Shown here: one piece after another, positions 1-6,030 of the stretch
How the letters are laid out: the number at the start of each line of letters is the position of its first letter
How positions within the stretch are numbered: the stretch's first letter is position 1
Assembly (NCBI GenBank): GCA_023462275.1
Contig: JAEWYD010000163.1
Location: 1 to 6,130, forward strand
Reading direction: 5' to 3'
Length of the DNA stretch: 6,130 bases
Source: Actinomycetes bacterium
GTDB taxonomy: Bacteria; Actinomycetota; Actinomycetes; Actinomycetales; Cellulomonadaceae
Position numbers and translations under genes: made by a program
Notes under the pieces: model-generated
Told to the model about the DNA's origin: nothing
Database searches by the model: none
What the model saw: only the letters and a program-made list of their open reading frames with translations

Positions 1-18
1 CCGGGGCCCGCGTCCTGC

Positions 19-62
19 GGCGCGGGCGCGTCCGTCGTCAGGCGCGGGCGCGTCCGTCGTCA
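19..62. repeat. Perfect 22-bp tandem duplication at the stop codon of the EAL-DICT gene
   Basis: Bases 19-40 and 41-62 are identical 22-mers that begin GGCGCGGGCG and end GTCGTCA on the plus strand. The next five bases (63-67, GGCGC) repeat the start of the unit again, so the identity spans 49 bases. The gene's stop codon (TCA at 60-62 on the plus strand) lies at the end of the second copy, so both copies are almost wholly 3' of the coding region. The protein is not altered. The shared GGCGC ends suggest slippage at a short homology. Confidence 0.9.
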
Positions 63-1313
63 GGCGCCCAGGCGCGCCATGAGCCGCAGCGCCGCGTCCG
101 TCACGCGCGCGCGGTCGTGCGTGACCGCGAAGTCGAACCACCGGTCGTCGCTCTCCGACGGCGGCCGCGGCCGCTCGCGGGCGACCAGCGCGATCGCCTC
201 GTGCGCCCCGAGCACCACGACGGTCCACTCGTGGCGCAGCTCGTCGTCGTCGGCCAGGTGGGCGCCCCGTACGCCGGGCGCGGGGTCCGTCGCGACGCCC
301 ACGCCGAACATGCCCACGAGCGGCAGGCGCTCCGCGAGCCGCGCGTACCGGCGGGCGGTCGGCCGGCCGACGTTGGCGGCGTCCTGGAAGCAGCTGAGCA
401 GCACGGGCGGCACCCGGGACTGGACGGCCGCGAGCTCCAGCCCGCGCGTCACCGACAGCAGCAGGGTCTTGGGGACGGCCTGCGTCTCGCCCGGGGCCAG
501 CAGGTCGAACGGTGTCAGCCGCGCGAGGTCGGTGCGCGCGGCGGTGACCCGCACGCGGTCGAGCCGCCCGTGCACGGCCCGCGGCGCGGGCTCGGGTCGG
601 CCCCACAGCCAGCCCTGGCCGAGCGTGGCGCCGAGCACGACGGCGCGCGTCCGGTCGTCGGGCGTCTCCACGCCCTCCGCGACCACCTCCGCCCCGCTCG
701 CCTCGGCGTAGGCCCGGACGGCGTGGGCGACGGTGATGGTGGCGACGTCGTCGACGGTGCGCAGCAGGCTGAGGTCGAGCTTGACCACCTCGGGTCGCAG
801 CAGCGGCATGAACGCGAGCGACGCCGGCTCCGCGCCGACGTCGTCCAGCGCGATCGCGCAGCCGACCTCCCGCAACCGCTCGGCGGCCGCCGTGATGGCG
901 GCGGGCTCGCGCGCCAGGGCCCGCTCGGTGAACTCGACCACCACGCGCAACGCCACGGGCCGCTCGCCGAGGGCCGCGACGACGTCGTCGAGCGCGAGCG
1001 CGAGCGTGCTCGGCTCCAGGTTGACGAAGAGGATCCCGCCCGTCTCGCCGTGCTCGGCGGCCCCGCGGCGCAGGTGCGTGCGCAGGGCGACGACGTCGAG
1101 CTCGGCGGAGCGTCCGATGGCGCGGGCGGCGGAGATGAGGGCGACCGGTGACTCCAGGGCCGTGCCCGCCGGACCGCGCAGCAGCGCCTCGTGCGCGACG
1201 ACCGCGCCCGACCGCAGGTCCACGACCGGCTGGAACGCCGTGCGCAGCGACCGCCGGGCGAGGATCGCGGGGACGTCCGCCACGTCAGGGGTCGGCGAGG
1301 CGGCGAGTGTCAC
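60..1313 (-). CDS. EAL-domain cyclic-di-GMP phosphodiesterase with C-terminal DICT sensory domain
   Basis: A 417-residue cytosolic protein with no membrane segment or signal peptide. Residues about 20-250 form an EAL domain, which hydrolyses cyclic-di-GMP to pGpG. The expected metal and ligand residues are visible: Q28 in FQPVVDL, E42 in HEALLRG, N98 in FVNLEP, E127 in VEFTE, D157-D158, K178 in VVKLD, E213 in AEGVE and Q233 in LGQGW. Loop 6, usually DDFGTG, reads DDVGAE, so activity is likely but its control may differ. Residues about 262-415 match the DICT domain, a sensory module found beside diguanylate cyclase and two-component signalling domains; its ligand is unknown. There is no GGDEF domain. 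The GTG start was chosen because GGAAGGAGG stands 3 bases upstream. The gene follows the polymerase gene on the same strand after 88 bases and may be read from it or from its own weak promoter. Domain calls are firm; enzymatic activity is inferred. Confidence 0.94.
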   Translation of the reverse strand: MTLAASPTPDVADVPAILARRSLRTAFQPVVDLRSGAVVAHEALLRGPAGTALESPVALISAARAIGRSAELDVVALRTHLRRGAAEHGETGGILFVNLEPSTLALALDDVVAALGERPVALRVVVEFTERALAREPAAITAAAERLREVGCAIALDDVGAEPASLAFMPLLRPEVVKLDLSLLRTVDDVATITVAHAVRAYAEASGAEVVAEGVETPDDRTRAVVLGATLGQGWLWGRPEPAPRAVHGRLDRVRVTAARTDLARLTPFDLLAPGETQAVPKTLLLSVTRGLELAAVQSRVPPVLLSCFQDAANVGRPTARRYARLAERLPLVGMFGVGVATDPAPGVRGAHLADDDELRHEWTVVVLGAHEAIALVARERPRPPSESDDRWFDFAVTHDRARVTDAALRLMARLGA

Positions 1314-1316
1314 GGG

Positions 1317-1325
1317 CCTCCTTCC
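1317..1325 (-). promoter_or_regulatory. Shine-Dalgarno site of the EAL-DICT gene
   Basis: On the minus strand this reads GGAAGGAGG and is followed by CCC and the GTG start. The match to the 16S rRNA tail is very strong but the spacing of 3 bases is short. It decides the GTG at 1311-1313 as the start; no upstream in-frame start with a comparable site was seen. Confidence 0.75.
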
Positions 1326-1342
1326 GGCGCACGGGGACGGTC

Positions 1343-1348
1343 AAGATA
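1343..1348 (-). promoter_or_regulatory. Candidate -10 element for the EAL-DICT gene
   Basis: The minus strand reads TATCTT, which fits the TANNNT pattern of actinobacterial sigma-A type -10 boxes. It would place the transcript start near base 1336, giving a leader of roughly 20 bases that still contains the ribosome binding site. No convincing -35 box stands 16-18 bases upstream; the region there overlaps the palindrome CCGATCGG. This is a weak prediction. Confidence 0.28.
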
Positions 1349-1386
1349 CCCTGCGAACCGATCGGACACCGCGCCGCTGACCTGAG

Positions 1387-1400
1387 GGATCGCCCGATCC
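1387..1400. repeat. Inverted repeat just after the polymerase gene stop
   Basis: GGATCG-CC-CGATCC gives perfect 6-base arms around a 2-base centre and starts one base past the stop codon at 1402. The loop is too short and no T-run follows on the minus strand, so it is not a good intrinsic terminator. A protein binding site or a short transcript-end hairpin is possible. A related 8-base palindrome, CCGATCGG, lies at 1358-1365 in the same gap. Confidence 0.5.
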
Positions 1401-1401
1401 T

Positions 1402-3105
1402 TCACCCGATGGGCGGGAGCACCTGGTCCCGGGCGAGCACCCCGCGGAACGGGTCGCCGCGCTCGGCGAGACGGTCCAGCACGGTCCGGATGGTGAAGGC
1501 GTCGGGCCGCAGCCACGGCTCGTCGAGCTCGTCCCAGGTGATGGGCGCCGAGACGGGGGCGCCGGGCGCGGGCCGCGGGCTGTACGGCGCGACGAGCGTC
1601 TTGTTCACGGCGTTCTGCGTGTAGTCCAGGCGCGCCTGGCCGCCCCGCTCCCGCACCCCCCACTTCCAGCTCACCAGCTCCGGCACCACGGCGCCGATGG
1701 TCCGGGACAGCCGCTCCACCCACGCGCGCGTCTCGTCGAACGAGGGGCCGGGCGCGATCGGGATCCACACCTGGATCCCCCGCCGGCCCGTCAGCTTCGG
1801 CTGGCCGCGCACGCCGAGGTGTGCGAGGGCGTCCCGGTGCAGGCGGGCGAGCAGCAGCACGTCCGCCCAGGGCGTCGCCGTCCCCGGGTCGATGTCGACG
1901 AGCGCGTAGCTCGGCAGGTCCGGCGCGGACGTCGGCGAGGTCCACGGGTGCCACTCGAGGCCGCCGAAGTTGGCGGCCCACACGAGCGCGGCCGGCTCGT
2001 CGACCACGAGGTACGTCGAGGTCTCTCCCAGGTCGGCGGCCGGGTTGTCCCACCGCGGCAGCCAGGCGGGCGCGTGCGACGGCACCTGCTTGTGCCAGAA
2101 CCCGGGCCGGTCGGCGCCCTCGGGGTAGCGGTGCAGGTTGAGCGCCCGCCCGCGCACGTAGGGCAGCAGCACGGGGGCGATCCGCGCGGCGTACGCGAGC
2201 AGCTCGCGCTTGGTCACCGGCGCCTCGCCCGGGCGCGGCGGGAACAGCACCTTGTCGAGGTTCGTCACGCGCAGGCGGCGGCCGTGCACGTCCCACGAGC
2301 CGCCCCGGTCCGGCAGCTCGGCGAGCACCGCCAGCGCCTCGTCCGGCACCCCCGCATCCGGCCCGACAGCGTCCGTCCCGACAGCGTCCGCGCCGGCGCC
2401 GTCCGCCGCCGGCGCGCGCAGGTCCACCGCCGCCTCGGCCGCCGGCAGGTCGGACCGCCACAGCCGGTCCGGGTGCGCGCTGACCTCGTCGTTCGTGCGC
2501 CCGGACAGCACCGAGCGCGGGTGGTCCTCCGCGTCCCAGCCGGGCACGGCGTCGTCGTCGTGCTTGTGCAGCATCAGCCACTGCTCCTTGCCGCCGGCGT
2601 CCGGGGCGCCCGTCCGGACCAGCACGAACGTGCCGCGCAGCTTCTCGCCGTGCACGCGGGCGTGGAGCTCCCCGCCGGCGATCTCCGCCGCGGGGTCGTC
2701 CGTCTTCGTCGGCTCCCACGTGCCCGCGTCCCAGACGACGACGTCGCCGCCGCCGTACTGCCCGGCGGGGATGACGCCCTCGAAGTCGGCGTACTCGAGC
2801 GGGTGGTCCTCGACGTGGACGGCCATCCGCCGCACGTCGGGGTCGAGCGTCGGGCCCCGCGGGACCGCCCAGCTGACCAGCACGCCGTCGACCTCGAACC
2901 GCACGTCGTAGTGCAGCCGACGCGCCCGGTTGCGCTGGACGACGAACCGGCGGGCGCCCGACGCCGTCGCACCCGCGTCCGTGCCCGCGTCGGCAGCCAC
3001 CGGCGCGCCGTCGGTCGTCGCACCCGCCGGCTCCGGCGTCCGGCCGAAGTCCCGCATCGACCGGTAGGTGCCCAACGCCTGCGACGGCGCCCTGCGTGCG
3101 CTCAC
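1402..3105 (-). CDS. LigD-like 3'-phosphoesterase / primase-polymerase fusion without ligase domain (NHEJ)
   Basis: A 567-residue protein with two LigD modules in the order phosphoesterase then polymerase. Residues about 8-215 are the phosphoesterase (LGTYRSMRDF, RRLHYDVRFEVDG, EDHPLEYADFEGVIPAGQYG); H65, D73 and H101 match the metal ligands of Pseudomonas LigD. It should trim 3' ribonucleotides and 3'-phosphates at breaks. A low-complexity linker follows (about 219-258). Residues about 262-560 are the primase-type polymerase (TNLDKVLFP at 281-289, EWHPW, VDIDPG, RLDYTQNA); D404, D406 and D494 are the expected catalytic aspartates. It should add nucleotides during end joining with Ku. No ATP-dependent ligase domain is present, so a ligase must come from elsewhere. 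The GTG start overlaps the upstream stop as GTGA. It was preferred to the ATG at residue 17 because LG-Y---RDF belongs to the conserved family N-terminus; neither start has a clear Shine-Dalgarno site, so translation probably depends on coupling. Confidence 0.92.
   Translation of the reverse strand: MSARRAPSQALGTYRSMRDFGRTPEPAGATTDGAPVAADAGTDAGATASGARRFVVQRNRARRLHYDVRFEVDGVLVSWAVPRGPTLDPDVRRMAVHVEDHPLEYADFEGVIPAGQYGGGDVVVWDAGTWEPTKTDDPAAEIAGGELHARVHGEKLRGTFVLVRTGAPDAGGKEQWLMLHKHDDDAVPGWDAEDHPRSVLSGRTNDEVSAHPDRLWRSDLPAAEAAVDLRAPAADGAGADAVGTDAVGPDAGVPDEALAVLAELPDRGGSWDVHGRRLRVTNLDKVLFPPRPGEAPVTKRELLAYAARIAPVLLPYVRGRALNLHRYPEGADRPGFWHKQVPSHAPAWLPRWDNPAADLGETSTYLVVDEPAALVWAANFGGLEWHPWTSPTSAPDLPSYALVDIDPGTATPWADVLLLARLHRDALAHLGVRGQPKLTGRRGIQVWIPIAPGPSFDETRAWVERLSRTIGAVVPELVSWKWGVRERGGQARLDYTQNAVNKTLVAPYSPRPAPGAPVSAPITWDELDEPWLRPDAFTIRTVLDRLAERGDPFRGVLARDQVLPPIG
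2362..2391. repeat. 15-bp in-frame tandem repeat in the inter-domain linker
   Basis: Two copies of a 15-base unit (CCCGACAGCGTCCG plus one variable base) lie at 2362-2376 and 2377-2391, differing only in the last base. On the coding strand they give the repeated pentapeptide DAVGT/DAVGP at residues 240-249 of the LigD-like protein. The surrounding linker is rich in Ala, Asp and Gly and is probably disordered. The unit is a multiple of three, so copy changes would lengthen or shorten the linker without a frameshift. Confidence 0.85.
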
Positions 3106-3584
3106 GACACCAGGATCTGGGTCGCCGACTCCTTCAGCTGCGCGTTCGCCCACCGCGCCTGGCGAAGGTTCTCCGGGTGGCAGTGCTGCGTCAGGTCCAG
3201 CAGGTCGTGGTGGCGGATGCCCTGGGCGGCCTGCGCGAGCAGCTCCCAGTCGACCGAGACCCCCTGCGCCTGCACGTACACCTCCCGCAGGTCGGCGAGC
3301 AGCGCCAGGGCGGGCGGTCCCGAGCGCCCGACGGCGTCGCTCGCCGCCTCGCGCAGGTGCCGGGCGAGCCCGCCCTCGCGCACGGGCGCGGGGTCCAGCT
3401 GCTCGCCGTAGGCCGGCGCGATCTCCGCGATGCGCCGGACGTGGTCGACGGACCACCCGGCCAGGTCGCGGCCCACGTGGTAGATCTCGTGGTCGCTCGC
3501 GTGCCGCTCGGCGACGCGGTAGAGCTCCTCGGCGAGCGCCGTCTCGGAGCGGTGCAGCTCGCGCAGGGCCAGTCCGATCCTCAT
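3102..3584 (-). CDS. Conserved-looking 160-residue helical protein of unknown function, partner of the molybdoenzyme
   Basis: I do not recognise a named family. The protein has 160 residues, no signal peptide and no membrane segment, and looks all-alpha: long charged amphipathic stretches at about 3-30, 31-55, 92-110 and 112-155. It is rich in histidine for its size (H11, H28, H32, H36, H48, H76, H125, H126, H134, H136) and has one ExxH (E33-H36) in a DHEIYH segment, which recalls ferritin-like or hemerythrin-like helical bundles, but no second ExxH completes a di-iron site. The C-terminal stretch HCHPENLRQARWANAQLKE (with C135) looks constrained. The ATG overlaps the molybdoenzyme stop as ATGA, with GGAGGT and GGAGG upstream inside that gene's last codons. 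It then overlaps the polymerase gene as GTGA. This position suggests a dedicated partner, chaperone or electron-transfer helper of the molybdoenzyme, by inference only. Confidence 0.85.
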   Translation of the reverse strand: MRIGLALRELHRSETALAEELYRVAERHASDHEIYHVGRDLAGWSVDHVRRIAEIAPAYGEQLDPAPVREGGLARHLREAASDAVGRSGPPALALLADLREVYVQAQGVSVDWELLAQAAQGIRHHDLLDLTQHCHPENLRQARWANAQLKESATQILVS

Positions 3585-6025
3585 CGCTCCTCCACCTCCG
3601 CCGCGGGACCGCCGACCGTCGCCGGGACGCCGCCACCGACGGGCGCCGAGCCGGTCGTCGTCGGGGCGGGCGCCGTCTCGCCCTGCTCCGCGCGGGCGAC
3701 GAGCCGCACGCGGCACGCCGCGGTCTTGAAGATCGGCTGCTTCGAGCAGGCGTCCCAGTCGGTGATCGTCAGCTCGTTGGCGGCCCGGCCGGCCTCGCCG
3801 CCCGGCTCGTGACCGCCGTCGGTGTCCCAGTAGCCGTAGTGGAAGGGCAGGAACGCGACACCGGGCCGGATGCCGCTGACCCGCAGGCGCGCCTGGACGG
3901 ACCCGCGGGGCGTCGCGATCTCGACGAGGTCGCCCTCCGCGAGGCCGTGCGGCCCGGCGTCGTGCGTGGACAGCTCCACCCACACCTCCGGGGCGGCGGC
4001 ACGCAGCTGCGGCGCGCGCCCCGTCTTGGTCCGGGTGTGGAAGTGGTAGAGCGTGCGGCCGGTGGTGAGCTGGAGCGGGTACTCCTCGCTCGGCAGTTCG
4101 TGCGGCGGCACGTAGCGCGCCGCCTTGATGACGGCCCGGCCGTCGGGGTTGAGGGCCTTGTACTCGGTCTCCTCCACCGGCGCGCCCGTGATCAGGTCGC
4201 GCCCGTAGGCCTCGCAGACGTCCGGCGCCGCCCAGAACCGGCCCCCCGCGTAGAGGCGCTCCGTGCCGTCCGGGTGCTCCGCGTCGCACGGCCACTGGAT
4301 GCCGCTCCCGCCGCGCAGCTTCGCGTACGTCAACCCGGTGTAGTCGCAGGGCCGGCCCCGCGAGCACTCCTTCCACGCCTCGAAGGCGGCCTCGGCGTCG
4401 TCCCACGGCACGAGCGGGCCGCCGTCCTTGTCCTGCAGGCCCATCCGCCGCGAGAAGTCCACGAAGATCTGCAGGTCCGACCGCGCCTCCCCCGGCGGCT
4501 CGACCGCCTTCTCGGACAGGTGCACGGTGCGGTCGACGTTGGTGAAGGTCCCGGTCTTCTCGCCCCATGCAGCCGCGGGCAGGACGACGTCGGCCACCTG
4601 CGCGGTCTCCGTGAGGAAGATGTCCTGGACCACCAGGAAGAGCCGCTCCTGCGTGAGGATCGCCCGCATCCGGGCGAGCTCCGGCATGGAGACCAGGGGG
4701 TTCGTCGCCTGCACCCAGAGCATGCGGATCGAGCCGTCCTCCACGTAGCGCATCATCTGCATCGCGTGCGTGGGCGGGGACCAGTGCGGGATCGCGTCGG
4801 GCTCGACGTTCCAGACCCGGGCCAGGTCCTCGACCTGGGCCTTGTTCGACCAGTTGCGAAAGCCCGCCAGGTCGCCGTCGGCGCCGCACTCGCGCGTGTT
4901 CTCGGCCGTCGGCTGGCCGTTCATCTGCAGGACGCCGCGGCCGGGCTCGCCGAGCATGCCGCGGATGAGGTGCAGGTTGTTGACCTGCACCGCCGCCGCC
5001 GTCGCCTGGTTGGACTGGTAGAAGCCCTGGAGCACCGTGGAGAGCAGGCGGTCCGCCGTGCCGACGAGGCGGGCGGCGGCGCGCAGGTCCTCGACGGGGA
5101 CGTCGCAGATCTCGGCGACCCGCTCGGGCGGGTACTCGGCGACCTGCTTCTCGAGCTCGGCGTAGCCGACGGTGTGGGCATCGACGTAGGCGTGGTCCAC
5201 CCAGTCGTGGGCGATCACCTCGTGCAGGAGCCCGTTCATGAGCGCGACGTTGGTGCCGGGGCGGGGGGCGAGGTGCACGGTGGCGGCGCGGGCGACCGGC
5301 GTCAGGCGCGGGTCCACGCACAGGACGGCGGGCGGGTTCGGGCCGGCGAGGCGGTCGAGCATGCGCGTCCACAGCACCGACTGCGTCTCGGCGACGTTGT
5401 GGCCGAAGAGCGCGATGGCGTCCGCGTGGTCGATGTCGGTGTACGAGCCCGGCTGCCCGTCGCACCCGAACGACTCCTTGAGCGCCGCGGCGGCCGTGGC
5501 CGTGCACAGGCGCGTGTTGCCGTCGACGTGGTTGGTGCCGATGCCGGCGTGGGCCACGAGCGCGAGCGTGTAGTACTCCTCGAGGAACAGCTGGCCCGAG
5601 GTGTAGAAGCCCACGGCGGACGCACCCTGCTCGGCCAGGAGCTCCGTCGTCCGCCGCACGACGACGTCCATCGCCTCGTCCCACGACGCCTCGACCAGCT
5701 CCCCGTCCCGCCGCACGAGCGGGTGCGTGAGCCGGTCCGGGGAGTGGTTGGCCTGCCAGCCGAAGAGGTCCTTGGGGCCCAGGCGCCCGTGGTTGACGCG
5801 GTCCTGGTGGCGGCCGCGGACCCCGACGATGCGGCCGTCCTTGACCGCGATGTCCAGGCCGTCGCCGTTGGAGTGCAGGACGGTCGCGCTCTGGACCCAC
5901 GCGTCGACGTCGGCCTCGGTGACGCCGTCGGCGAGGTACTGGTCCACGCGGGTGGGCCACGGCTGGCCGGGTCCGTACGGCGTGCGGGTCCCCCACGGCT
6001 CGGCGATGCGGTCGATGCGCGGCAC
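3581..6025 (-). CDS. Molybdopterin oxidoreductase (MopB superfamily, nitrate reductase/formate dehydrogenase-like) lacking the N-terminal [4Fe-4S] site
   Basis: An 814-residue catalytic subunit expected to bind molybdenum bis-MGD. Family blocks in order: GQLFLEEYY (144-152), GTNHVDGNTRLC ending at C174, the likely Mo ligand, CVDPRLT (236-242), RPGTNVALMNGL (255-266), MNGQPTAENTREC (368-380), ATNPLVSMP (440-448), ADVVLPAAAWGEKTGTFTN (479-497), and the C-terminal dinucleotide-binding domain with TGRTLYHFHTRTKTG (655-669) and SKQPIFK (761-767), which resembles assimilatory and periplasmic nitrate reductases. The usual CxxCxxxC...C block is replaced: SATVLHSNGDGLDIAV at 46-61 and GRLGPKD at 80-86 contain no cysteine, though the lysine after the last site (K85) is kept. 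There is no Tat signal, so it is probably cytosolic. A Pro/Thr/Gly/Ala-rich tail (about 778-810) ends the protein. The GTG start was chosen for GGGGAGGT five bases upstream. Substrate unknown; calling it a nitrate reductase would go beyond the evidence. Confidence 0.94.
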   Translation of the reverse strand: MPRIDRIAEPWGTRTPYGPGQPWPTRVDQYLADGVTEADVDAWVQSATVLHSNGDGLDIAVKDGRIVGVRGRHQDRVNHGRLGPKDLFGWQANHSPDRLTHPLVRRDGELVEASWDEAMDVVVRRTTELLAEQGASAVGFYTSGQLFLEEYYTLALVAHAGIGTNHVDGNTRLCTATAAAALKESFGCDGQPGSYTDIDHADAIALFGHNVAETQSVLWTRMLDRLAGPNPPAVLCVDPRLTPVARAATVHLAPRPGTNVALMNGLLHEVIAHDWVDHAYVDAHTVGYAELEKQVAEYPPERVAEICDVPVEDLRAAARLVGTADRLLSTVLQGFYQSNQATAAAVQVNNLHLIRGMLGEPGRGVLQMNGQPTAENTRECGADGDLAGFRNWSNKAQVEDLARVWNVEPDAIPHWSPPTHAMQMMRYVEDGSIRMLWVQATNPLVSMPELARMRAILTQERLFLVVQDIFLTETAQVADVVLPAAAWGEKTGTFTNVDRTVHLSEKAVEPPGEARSDLQIFVDFSRRMGLQDKDGGPLVPWDDAEAAFEAWKECSRGRPCDYTGLTYAKLRGGSGIQWPCDAEHPDGTERLYAGGRFWAAPDVCEAYGRDLITGAPVEETEYKALNPDGRAVIKAARYVPPHELPSEEYPLQLTTGRTLYHFHTRTKTGRAPQLRAAAPEVWVELSTHDAGPHGLAEGDLVEIATPRGSVQARLRVSGIRPGVAFLPFHYGYWDTDGGHEPGGEAGRAANELTITDWDACSKQPIFKTAACRVRLVARAEQGETAPAPTTTGSAPVGGGVPATVGGPAAEVEER
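3594..3599 (-). promoter_or_regulatory. Shine-Dalgarno site of the 160-residue protein, inside the end of the molybdoenzyme gene
   Basis: The minus strand reads GGAGGTGGAGGAGCG before the ATG. GGAGGT (3594-3599) is 9 bases and a second GGAGG (3589-3593) is 4 bases from the start. The double site supplies the codons for the final VEER of the molybdoenzyme, so the acidic C-terminus may reflect the need for this site. It supports the ATG at 3582-3584. Confidence 0.8.
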
Positions 6026-6030
6026 GGCTG

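Larger units (their letters stand above)
1402..6025 (-). other. Predicted three-gene operon: molybdoenzyme, helical protein, phosphoesterase-polymerase
   Basis: The three genes run in one direction with two 4-base overlaps, ATGA at 3581-3584 and GTGA at 3102-3105. The third gene has no visible Shine-Dalgarno site, so its translation probably depends on ribosomes finishing the second. No terminator or promoter-sized gap lies between them. The layout is seen directly; co-transcription and coupling are inferred. Confidence 0.88.

Noticed and set aside
989..1009. Short GCGAGC hexamer repetition within the EAL-DICT gene
   Set aside because: It encodes ordinary Leu-Ala-Leu-Ala residues of a helix and is explained by codon bias at high G+C.
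117..1151. A plus-strand open frame of 344 codons opposite the EAL-DICT gene
   Set aside because: It is a low-complexity shadow frame; the minus strand encodes a full EAL-DICT protein.
1387..1400. Intrinsic terminator after the polymerase gene
   Set aside because: The arms are only 6 bases with a 2-base centre and no T-run follows in the direction of transcription.
1819..3411. A plus-strand open frame of 530 codons opposite the LigD-like gene
   Set aside because: The composition is that of a shadow frame (Arg/Val/Gly/His-rich) and it has no family resemblance, while the minus strand has intact catalytic motifs.
3106..3636. Upstream in-frame extension of the LigD-like gene by 177 codons
   Set aside because: The extension is Arg-rich junk that overlaps the 160-residue protein in another frame; the GTG at 3103-3105 sits in a typical 4-base overlap and matches the family N-terminus.
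4212..4366. Cysteines C554, C560, C580 and C604 of the molybdoenzyme as a replacement Fe-S site
   Set aside because: The spacing is not that of a known cluster motif, and the stretch RGRPCDYTGL...GIQWPC resembles a segment common in ordinary nitrate reductase-type MopB proteins that already have their N-terminal cluster.
3585..5996. Upstream in-frame extension of the 160-residue protein by about 800 codons
   Set aside because: This is another frame of the molybdoenzyme gene with shadow composition; the ATG at 3582-3584 has strong Shine-Dalgarno sites and the ATGA overlap.
3581..6025. Naming the molybdoenzyme narB, nasA or fdhF
   Set aside because: Family resemblance is clear but the Fe-S site is missing and no nitrite reductase, transporter or formate dehydrogenase partner is in view, so the substrate cannot be assigned.
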